NCBI GenBank assembly: GCA_046594635.1
Contig: JBKJRR010000108.1
Location: 1-19,342, forward strand
DNA length: 19,342 bases
From: CAISIP01 sp046594635
Lineage (GTDB): Bacteria > Pseudomonadota > Gammaproteobacteria > Burkholderiales > Burkholderiaceae_C
Direction: 5' to 3'
A program made the translations under genes and the position numbers. Shown one piece after another: positions 1-6,311 of this stretch. Below the pieces are notes generated by a model, which had not been told where the DNA came from, did not search any database, and was given only the letters and a program-made list of their open reading frames with translations. The first letter of the stretch is position 1. Every line of letters starts with the position of its first letter.

Positions 1-175
1 CCAACGAAGGTGGCCTCCAGAATGTCAGTGGCCGCTATGCCGACCTGGAACGCCACATCGGCGGCGAGCTGGTTGATGGCCACGCGCACCGCGCTGGTCA
101 TCTCTGTCTCACCGCCGATGTGGCGTTCCAGGTCGGCATAGCGGCCACTGACATTCTGGAGGCCACCTTCGTTGG
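1..175. repeat. Fold-back inverted repeat at the window edge, probable assembly or amplification chimera
   Basis: Bases 1-64 are the exact reverse complement of bases 112-175, with a 47-base loop (65-111) between them. The right arm reads in frame as RamA-family protein. The reverse complement of the loop continues that protein upstream in a family-like way (MTSAVRVAINQLAA followed by DVAFQVG), while the loop as written does not. So bases 1-111 look like the minus strand of the same gene, joined head-to-head to the plus strand at 111/112. A natural 64-base perfect palindrome inside a conserved coding domain is unlikely. An artefact at a contig end is the simplest reading. Confidence 0.93.
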
Positions 176-1319
176 TAACCCCATCATGCATCACCTGCTG
201 CTGGGCATATCACCCATCGAGCTCGGTGGTGCGCCGTTTGCGCTGGCCACCGACCGGGCCATCACGATCTGGGCGGTGGAGATCGATTTCGCGATCCACC
301 GCAATGCGCGCATCTATGTGCTGCCGTGTATCGCGGGCCATGTCGGAGCCGACACGGCGGGCGTGATCCTGGCCGAGCGGCCCGATCTGTCGGATGAGAT
401 CACGCTGCTGGTCGACGTCGGCACCAATGCCGAGATCGTGCTGGGCAACCGCAAACGGCTACTGGCCTGTTCCAGTCCGACCGGCCCGGCCTTCGAAGGC
501 GCGCAGATCAGCTGCGGGCAACGCGCCGCACCGGGTGCGATCGAGCGGGTGCGCGTCGATCCGCTTACGCTGGAGCCGCGTTTCAAGGTGATTGGCTGCG
601 ATTTGTGGTCGGATGATCCGGCTTTCGATGCAGCCGTGGCGTCGACTGGCGTGACCGGCATCTGCGGCTCGGGCATCATCGAGATCCTGGCCGAGCTCTA
701 CCTGGCCAGTGTGATCCGCCACGACGGCGTCATCCACGGTGAGCTGGCCGCACGCAGCCCCCGCATCCAGAGCGACGGGCGCACGTTTTCGTACGAAATC
801 TGCGCGGCCACCGACACGGCATCGGCGATCAAGGTGACCCAGAACGACGTGCGCGCGATCCAGCTTGGCAAGGCGGCGCTGTATGCCGGCGTGCGGCTGC
901 TGATGGAGCGCATGGGCGTGGACAAGGTTGACAAGATCCGCCTTGCCGGCGCGTTCGGCAGCCACATCGACGTCAAGTACGCGATGGTGCTGGGCATGAT
1001 TCCCGATTGCGCGCTGGCGCAAGTGAGTTCAGCCGGCAATGCCGCCGGCACCGGCGCCCGGATTGCGCTGTTGGACCAAACCGCGCGGCCGGAGATCGAG
1101 GCGCTGGTGCGCCGGGTCGAAAAGATCGAGACCGCAGTGGAGCCGCGTTTTCAGGAGTTCTTTGTCGAGGCGATGGCCATCCCGCATCTGAATGCGCCCT
1201 TCGACAAGCTGCGCGAATCGGTCGACCTGCCAGAGCGGGTTGCGATCGGTGGCGAGTCGTCGGCACGTGGGCGCCGGGGTGCCGCCCGGCGCGAGCTGCG
1301 GCCGCAGGCGGCCTCGTAG
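112..1319 (+). CDS. RamA/RACo-type ATP-dependent activator of corrinoid proteins (ASKHA, DUF4445), 5' end missing
   Basis: C-terminal part of the activators that use ATP to reduce inactive Co(II) corrinoid in methyltransferase systems to the active Co(I) form; cytoplasmic. Counting from GTG 120, the ASKHA motifs are TFVGNPIMHH (17-26), LPCIAGHVGADTAG (68-81), LLVDVGTNAEI (96-106), SSPTGPAFEG (118-127), GICGSGIIE (180-188) and LAGAFGSHIDVKYA (275-288). Full-length relatives are about 650-700 residues and carry an N-terminal [2Fe-2S] domain. Here that part is absent because the sequence flips at the fold-back at 111/112, so GTG 120 is not the real start. The reverse complement of 65-111 supplies about 15 more native residues. 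The short basic tail (RGRRGAARRE) resembles relatives from betaine/trimethylamine demethylation clusters, as I recall them. The choX-like gene follows 110 bases downstream. That gap holds small GC-rich inverted repeats (for example CACGGG/CCCGTG, 1325-1346) of no clear meaning. Confidence 0.9.
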
Positions 1320-1429
1320 AATCGCACGGGCGTTGCATCACCCGTGGGGTGCGCTGCGGGCCCACACCGCCGCGGCCGGTGCACGCGTTGACGTCCGTGC
1401 GACTGCCCACACGACATGAAGGAGCCCAC

Positions 1430-2371
1430 TTGCCATCCCCGATCAAGACCCTGGCGCTGAGCGCGGCCCTGGTATGGCCATGCTTGCCAGTGACAGCGGC
1501 AGAGGATGCCGCGTGCAAGGGCGTGCGATTTGCCGATGTCGGTTGGAGCGACATTGCTGCTTCCACCGGCCTGGCCTCGGTTGTGCTCGAAGGCCTGGGC
1601 TACAAGCCATCGACCGTGGTGGCCTCGATTCCGATCGCGTTGGATGCCATCAAGAACAAGCAGGTCGACGTGTTTCTGGGCTACTGGAGTCCATCGATGT
1701 CGCCGTTGCTGGAGCCCTATGTTCGGGCCGGGCAGATCCAGGCGCTGGACACGCCGAACCTGGTGGGTGCGAAATACACCCTCGCGGTGCCGGCGTATCT
1801 GCACGAGCAGGGCCTGAAGGACTTCGCCGACATTGCCAGATTTCGCAAGCAGCTGGGCGCCAAAATCCATGGCATCGAACCCGGAAACGATGGCAATGCC
1901 TTGATCCAGACCATGATCCGCGACGACCTGTTCGGCCTCAAGAACTTTGAGCTGATCGAATCGTCCGAGGCCGGTATGCTCGCGCAGGCACTGGCCGCTG
2001 TGCGCAGCAGGAAGGCGATCGTGTTCCTGGGCTGGGAGCCACACCCGATGAACGTGCAGATGAAGATGCGTTACCTCACCGGCGGCGACGCGTTGTTCGG
2101 CGCGCCCGGTACGACCAAGGTGTTTACCGTCGTGTCTTCCGGCTACCTGAAAAAATGTCCGAACGTTGCCAGACTGTTGCACAACCTGCAGTTCACGGCC
2201 GAGATGGAAAGCCGGGTCATGGAGCCGATCCTGAACAAGACCCGACCCCAGGCCGCGGCGCGCAGCTACCTGAGGAAAAACCTGACCGTGCTCGAACCCT
2301 GGCTTACAGGTGTCACGACGGTCGAGGGCAAGGACGGACTGGCCGCCGTCACCGCGGCATTGCAGCGCTGA
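1430..2371 (+). CDS. choX: Choline/glycine betaine ABC transporter substrate-binding protein, ChoX-like
   Basis: Periplasmic binding protein (OpuAC/ProX superfamily) that presents choline or betaine to an ABC importer. The start is TTG 1430, chosen because AAGGAG (1419-1424) lies 5 bases upstream and because it opens directly onto a signal peptide (about residues 1-24, cleavage near VTAA/EDAA). The open frame runs far upstream but overlaps the activator gene. The 313 residues match the usual length. The quaternary-ammonium aromatic box is complete: W39 (GWSD), W86 (GYWSP), Y116 and W202 (FLGWEPHPMN), with D41 and N153. This matches Trp43/Trp90/Tyr119/Trp205, Asp45 and Asn156 of Sinorhizobium ChoX as I recall them. 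No permease or ATPase gene lies beside it, so its partners must be outside the window. Choline is the likely ligand; betaine is possible. Confidence 0.93.
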   Translation: MPSPIKTLALSAALVWPCLPVTAAEDAACKGVRFADVGWSDIAASTGLASVVLEGLGYKPSTVVASIPIALDAIKNKQVDVFLGYWSPSMSPLLEPYVRAGQIQALDTPNLVGAKYTLAVPAYLHEQGLKDFADIARFRKQLGAKIHGIEPGNDGNALIQTMIRDDLFGLKNFELIESSEAGMLAQALAAVRSRKAIVFLGWEPHPMNVQMKMRYLTGGDALFGAPGTTKVFTVVSSGYLKKCPNVARLLHNLQFTAEMESRVMEPILNKTRPQAAARSYLRKNLTVLEPWLTGVTTVEGKDGLAAVTAALQR

Positions 2372-2470
2372 CACGATGACAACCACGCCACTGCCTTGCG
2401 TTGTCGGCGGCCCGCGTGCCGGTGCGCTCCCATCCGGATTGCCGCAGGTGGCAACGCCCGGAGTCGACCC

Positions 2471-3502
2471 ATGAATCCCCAAACGCTTGCGTCCGATGAC
2501 GCCGCTGCCCGAATCCTGCTGCCACATTGGCCGCAGGAGGCTGCGCAACCACTGTCCCGGCTGATCGCGAGGCACGCGCACAGCGGTGCCTATGCGGTGT
2601 TCGATGCCGACAACACGACCTACCACCACGACTTGATTGCTGCGCTGCTGGCATTCATGGAGTTGCGCGGCGTACTCACGCGCGACACCATGCAGGCCTC
2701 GCTGACGCTGATCCCGTTTCGGGATACGGCGCAGCGGCGCGAAAGCCTGACCAGCTACTACGAGCGTCTGGGCGAGATTGACGACCAGGTCGGATACCCC
2801 TGGGCTTCCCAGATATTTGCCGGTTTCACGTTGCGCGAGATCAAGCGCGAACTCGATGCCATGCTGGCCCAGGGTGAACCGATTCCAGCCTGGCACTATG
2901 TTGACGATCAGGTGCAGCAACTGGCCATCGAGGTGCCGCGCATGCAGCGCGGACAGCAGGCGCTGTTCCGGGCCCTGATGGACCACGGCATCGAGGTTTA
3001 TATGGTCAGCGCCGCGAGCGAGGAAATCGTGCGCATGGTGGTGTCCGATCCGAAGTATGGCTATCACGTCAAGCCGCAGAACGTCATCGGCGTTTCGCTG
3101 CTGTTGCGCGACCGCCAGGCTGGTACGGTGACCACCGCGCGCAAGCTGATTGCCGAGAATCGCTATGACCCGCAGACGCTGCTCGACCACGAAATGACCA
3201 CGGCCCTGTGGGCTCCGCTGACCTGGTACGAAGGCAAGCAGGCGGCGATCCACACCTATATTCATCCGTGGAAGAAGCCGGTCCTCGTGGCGGGCGACAC
3301 CCCGCTCAGCGACGGGCCGATGTTCCTGCGTGGGCCTGATCCTGACCACGGTGGTTTGCGCCTGTTCATTGCGCGCGAGGACCGCTATCGGGACCATATC
3401 GCCCAGTTGCAGTCCGATCACGCGGCCGACCAGCATGCCCACGGCCACCCGGTCACGGCCGACCGCAACTGGGTGATTGTCACGCCCGAACAAATCCGCT
3501 GA
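2471..3502 (+). CDS. HAD-superfamily phosphatase, phosphorylcholine phosphatase-like
   Basis: Likely releases choline and phosphate from phosphocholine. HAD motifs are all present: motif I DADNT (nucleophile D45, acid D47), motif II VSAASEE (S180), motif III lysine K256 (YEGK) and motif IV GDTPLSDG (D276, D281). The order and wording resemble Pseudomonas PchP (DMDNT, VSAA, GDTP). ATG 2471 is chosen because GGAG (2460-2463) sits 7 bases before it; the frame stays open to 2396 without a better start. At 343 residues it is of PchP size. Unlike periplasmic PchP, no signal peptide is visible: residues 1-40 are polar and alanine-rich with no hydrophobic core, so a cytoplasmic location is inferred. 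It lies 99 bases after the choline-binding gene and 73 before the betaine methyltransferase, which supports the substrate guess. Another organophosphate, such as phosphoserine, remains possible. Confidence 0.83.
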   Translation: MNPQTLASDDAAARILLPHWPQEAAQPLSRLIARHAHSGAYAVFDADNTTYHHDLIAALLAFMELRGVLTRDTMQASLTLIPFRDTAQRRESLTSYYERLGEIDDQVGYPWASQIFAGFTLREIKRELDAMLAQGEPIPAWHYVDDQVQQLAIEVPRMQRGQQALFRALMDHGIEVYMVSAASEEIVRMVVSDPKYGYHVKPQNVIGVSLLLRDRQAGTVTTARKLIAENRYDPQTLLDHEMTTALWAPLTWYEGKQAAIHTYIHPWKKPVLVAGDTPLSDGPMFLRGPDPDHGGLRLFIAREDRYRDHIAQLQSDHAADQHAHGHPVTADRNWVIVTPEQIR

Positions 3503-3575
3503 GCGTCGGGGCATGCCCCGACCCGCCACGACTCCCGACCGCCCTCAAGCGGCCCCCACCTTACGACCGATTCCC

Positions 3576-4652
3576 ATGACCCCTACTTCCGCATCCACCA
3601 CCAATCGCTTCACCCGTCTGCTGGCCAACCGCCCCTGGCTGCTGGCCGACGGCGCCACCGGCAGCAATCTGTTTGACGTCGGCCTGATTTCGGGGGACGC
3701 GCCCGAGTTGTGGAACTTCGAACACCCGCAGCGCATCGCCAATCTTCACCGCAGCTTCGTCGATGCCGGTGCCGACATCATCCTGACCAACAGCTTTGGC
3801 GGCACACGGTATCGGCTCAAGCTGCACCAGTGGGAGCACCGTGTGGTCGACGTCAACCGCACAGCGGCAAAACTGGCGCGCGAAGTCGCCGACGCCTGCG
3901 GGCGTGATGTGGTGGTGGCTGGCAGCATGGGGCCGACCGGCGAGATCATGGAGCCGATCGGCCCGTTGACGTTCGAGCAGGCACGCGAAGCGTTCGCCGA
4001 GCAGGCCATGGCACTGGCCGAAGGTGGCGCCGATGTGTTGTGGATCGAGACCATGTCCTCGCCCGAAGAGGTGCAGGCCGCTGTGGCCGGCGCTGCGCAG
4101 GCCGGCTTGCCGATCGTCTGTACGCTGAGCTTTGATACCAATGGCCGTACCATGATGGGCATGTCGCCAAGCGACTTTGCGACGCTTGAAAAGACCCTGC
4201 ATCCGCGTCTGGCCGCCTGCGGCACCAACTGCGGAGTGGGCGCCTCGGAGGTCGTGGCCTGTATCCGCAACCTGGCCCAGGCGGCCGGACCCGATGTGGT
4301 GCTGGTGGCCAAGGGCAACTGCGGCATCCCGCAATATGTCGACGGTGCGATCTGCTACAACGGCACGCCCGAACTGATGGCGGTCTATGCGCGCATGGCA
4401 TTGGACGCCGGCGCACGCATCATCGGAGGTTGCTGCGGCACCTCGCCGGCGCACCTTCGTGCGATGCGCGATGCACTTGAGGCGCATACGCGCGGGCAGG
4501 TGCCCGAACTCGATCAGATCGTCGGTGCACTGGGCAATGTTTCCAATGGCGCGCGGGCGCAGTGGGGTGGTGCGCAGGACCGGTTGGCCGGCGCAGCAGC
4601 GGGTGCAAACCTGCGCCGCGGCAGCGGTCGGCGCGGCGCCAGCACCGAATAA
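3576..4652 (+). CDS. bmt: Betaine-homocysteine S-methyltransferase
   Basis: Zinc-dependent methyl transfer from glycine betaine to homocysteine, giving methionine and dimethylglycine; cytoplasmic. It is a homocysteine-binding (pfam02574) TIM barrel with LLADGATGSNLFD (22-34), LTNSFGG (70-76) and GSMGPTGE (116-123). The three zinc cysteines are C219 (GTNCG) and C286-C287 (GGCCGT). About 60 residues follow the last zinc motif, ending in a Gly/Ala/Arg-rich tail. ATG 3576 leaves about 20 residues before the first conserved block. An in-frame ATG at 3513 would add 21 residues, and neither has a good Shine-Dalgarno. It is the bacterial short form (358 residues), without the cobalamin domains of MetH. 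It is probably co-transcribed with the preceding genes. Other methyl donors, such as dimethylsulfoniopropionate or S-methylmethionine, are possible in the family, but the choline/betaine context favours betaine. Confidence 0.92.
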   Translation: MTPTSASTTNRFTRLLANRPWLLADGATGSNLFDVGLISGDAPELWNFEHPQRIANLHRSFVDAGADIILTNSFGGTRYRLKLHQWEHRVVDVNRTAAKLAREVADACGRDVVVAGSMGPTGEIMEPIGPLTFEQAREAFAEQAMALAEGGADVLWIETMSSPEEVQAAVAGAAQAGLPIVCTLSFDTNGRTMMGMSPSDFATLEKTLHPRLAACGTNCGVGASEVVACIRNLAQAAGPDVVLVAKGNCGIPQYVDGAICYNGTPELMAVYARMALDAGARIIGGCCGTSPAHLRAMRDALEAHTRGQVPELDQIVGALGNVSNGARAQWGGAQDRLAGAAAGANLRRGSGRRGASTE

Positions 4653-4696
4653 TGCACAGACCCCCAGAAAACCACCGACACCGCGCCTGACCTGCG

Positions 4697-5578
4697 ATGC
4701 GTGACGATTCTTCGCGCGGCCTGTTGCTCGTGGCGGGCGCCACGTTCTTCTGGAGCCTGAGCGGCGTGTTCACGCGCTGGCTACCCCAGGTCGACTCCTG
4801 GACCTTCAATGCCACGCGCGGCCTGGGCATGGGGGTGGCGCTGCTGATCTGGATGGCGTATGCCTACCGCATGGATGCGGTTCGCCTGCTCACCCGCTCC
4901 GATCCGGTGGCCTTGCTGATCTCGGGTGGTTTCTTTGCAGCTGGATCTACCTTGTACATTCTGGCTTTGCAGCTATCGAGCGTTGCTGCAGCCTCCTGCA
5001 TCGGCGCCACCTCGGGCATCTTCGCCGCCATCATGGCGCGCTACTGGCTGGGCGAGCGCACGCCGTTGGTGTTCTATGTGGCGGTGGCCATGGCCATCAT
5101 CGGCGTAGTGCTGATTGCGTTCGGCGAGGCCGATGCGCTCACCGTCGGCAGCCTGGGCGGAACGGCGGTGTCTGTTGCCTACGCCATGTGTTTCGCGGGG
5201 CAAAGTGTGGCGCTGCGGCGCTACAGCGCGCTGCGCATGGAGCCGGCGATGATTCTGGGTGGTCTGGGTACTTACGTCGTGATCCGGTTCACCTTCGGCC
5301 TGCAGCCGCTGGACCTGGCGCCCCTGCTGATCTTGTTGTTCATGGGCGTAGTGCAACTGGCGATACCGATCGTGTTGTACATGCGCGGCGCGCGCCATGT
5401 GGCCGCAGTGCAGATGGTGCTGATCACGATGGCCGACGTGGTGCTCAATCCGCTGTGGGTCTGGCTCGTACACCGTGAAGTACCAGCGACGTCGGTGTTC
5501 TGGGGCGGTGCGGTGATCTTGCTGGCGATTGGTTTGACCGCCTGGCCGACCCTGATGGCAGCGCGCAAGAAGCGCTGA
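4697..5578 (+). CDS. EamA/DMT-family transporter
   Basis: Inner-membrane metabolite transporter of the drug/metabolite superfamily, with two EamA repeats (roughly residues 9-140 and 150-287) and about ten hydrophobic segments in 293 residues. The C-terminal half holds the typical PLWVWLVHREVP stretch near the last helices. The substrate cannot be read from the sequence; related proteins export amino acids or nucleosides. It starts 44 bases after the betaine methyltransferase on the same strand, so it may be the last gene of that operon and could export a product such as methionine or dimethylglycine. That is a guess from position only. There is no clear Shine-Dalgarno before ATG 4697. A hairpin follows the stop (5610-5639). 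Confidence 0.9.
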   Translation: MRDDSSRGLLLVAGATFFWSLSGVFTRWLPQVDSWTFNATRGLGMGVALLIWMAYAYRMDAVRLLTRSDPVALLISGGFFAAGSTLYILALQLSSVAAASCIGATSGIFAAIMARYWLGERTPLVFYVAVAMAIIGVVLIAFGEADALTVGSLGGTAVSVAYAMCFAGQSVALRRYSALRMEPAMILGGLGTYVVIRFTFGLQPLDLAPLLILLFMGVVQLAIPIVLYMRGARHVAAVQMVLITMADVVLNPLWVWLVHREVPATSVFWGGAVILLAIGLTAWPTLMAARKKR

Positions 5579-5609
5579 CGCGCTCAGGTGTCTGGCCGCC
5601 TCGCGAAGA

Positions 5610-5639
5610 GCCATCCCTTGCGCAAAGTCAAGGAATGGC
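5610..5639 (+). terminator. Hairpin after the EamA gene, possible transcription terminator
   Basis: An 11-base stem with one C/A mismatch (5610-5620 with 5629-5639) around an 8-base loop, starting 32 bases after the stop codon. No run of T follows, so an intrinsic terminator is not proven. It may be a 3' end protecting the mRNA, or chance. Confidence 0.35.
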
Positions 5640-5742
5640 GGCTGACTGGACAGAGAAACTATGGTTTCATGGGATGCGCAGCCGGCGAAGCCTGTCCGTC
5701 GCCGTTCACAGGGAGCATCGAGCGGGTCCGTCATGACAAACA

Positions 5743-5895
5743 ATGGACCCCGGTCGGGTCGACATGCTCGACCAGTTTGAGCGCCAGTACGGGGCCCGGG
5801 AGCTGCGTTGCACCGAGAGAAGGTTGGCAGAGGCGGTGGCGAAAGCGGGCGCACACATGGCAGCGCTGCGCGAATATCTGCACCAAAGCCCCTAG
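5743..5895 (+). CDS. Small DUF3606-like protein
   Basis: A 50-residue ORF beginning MDPGRVDMLDQFE and ending ALREYLHQSP. The pattern D..RVDM, an E..Y pair, a charged helix, LAEAVAKAGAH and a final ReyL matches DUF3606 miniproteins (usually about 55-65 residues), whose function is unknown. An in-frame TGA at 5734-5736 leaves ATG 5743 as the only start. The usual short polar N-terminus of the family is therefore missing or shortened, and no good Shine-Dalgarno is visible. It stands alone between the EamA gene and the next small gene. The remaining bases 5579-5742 and 5896-6008 hold only the hairpin and promoter-like site listed separately. Confidence 0.58.
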   Translation: MDPGRVDMLDQFERQYGARELRCTERRLAEAVAKAGAHMAALREYLHQSP

Positions 5896-5941
5896 GCCCT
5901 GACTCAGGAGCCGCTCATCTGCGCAGCCCTGGCCCGCCGAC

Positions 5942-5969
5942 TTGTCAGAATGGCTGTGAGTGGTAAGGT
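5942..5969 (+). promoter_or_regulatory. Possible sigma70-type promoter for the 72-residue unknown
   Basis: TTGTCA (5942-5947) and TAAGGT (5964-5969) are separated by 16 bases and lie 39 bases before ATG 6009. The -35 is good and the -10 is weak. This is pattern only. Confidence 0.3.
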
Positions 5970-6008
5970 GGAACTCCCTGGTTCTGCCATTTTCTCGAGG
6001 TGTGCGAC

Positions 6009-6227
6009 ATGACAAGCTTAACTATGCAAGGACGGGTCGTGGGCGAGGTCAACTACCGTGAAGGCGAAGGCATGATGCTGAAGATTCCGCCCGGCCCCTG
6101 CGAAATCGCGCTCGCAGATATCGATGTCACCATCACCTGGGTCGAGGATGGCGTGCATGGCGCCACTGCCATCCCGCGCAGCGACTACGACGAACATCTG
6201 GCCAGAGGCGTGCTGGTGATTGACTGA
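6009..6227 (+). CDS. Conserved small protein of unknown function (72 residues)
   Basis: ATG 6009 is preceded by GAGG (5997-6000) at 8 bases, better than the GTG at 6000. The product is acidic, with no signal peptide or membrane segment. It alternates short beta-like stretches (GRVVGEVNYREGEGMMLKI, ITWVEDGVHGATAIP) and ends in GVLVID, which suggests a small beta-barrel or ligand-binding fold. I believe similar short proteins occur in Burkholderiales, with an early GRVV.EVNYR.GEG motif, but I cannot name a family or a function. It lies alone between the DUF3606-like gene and the convergent CocE gene. Confidence 0.72.
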   Translation: MTSLTMQGRVVGEVNYREGEGMMLKIPPGPCEIALADIDVTITWVEDGVHGATAIPRSDYDEHLARGVLVID

Positions 6228-6311
6228 CGCGACCATCCGGATCGGGCCGTCATGCAAGTGACCGTCGCCTGTCTGCGCATCAAAGGCCGACCCGCCGTCG
6301 CCACCGACGGA

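Noticed and set aside
120..1319. Treating GTG 120 as the genuine start of a 399-residue protein
   Set aside because: The frame is conserved upstream when the fold-back is unfolded, so the gene is truncated rather than short.
1325..1346. CACGGG/CCCGTG hairpin after the activator gene as a riboswitch or attenuator
   Set aside because: Too short and isolated; no riboswitch consensus could be matched in the 110-base gap.
1151..3529. 792-residue open frame on the minus strand
   Set aside because: It lies antisense to three well-supported genes, is Arg/His/Gln-rich without any domain, and is explained by GC-rich third positions.
5569..5582. AGCGC/GCGCT inverted repeat at the EamA stop codon as terminator
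   Set aside because: Five-base arms, overlaps the coding end and no T-run follows.
4973..5854. 293-residue minus-strand open frame
   Set aside because: Antisense of the EamA gene; Gln/His/Arg-rich with no hydrophobic pattern or motif.
5588..5902. 104-residue plus-strand frame between EamA and the 72-residue gene
   Set aside because: Trp/Arg/Ser-rich without family likeness; the DUF3606-like frame in the same DNA is more convincing.
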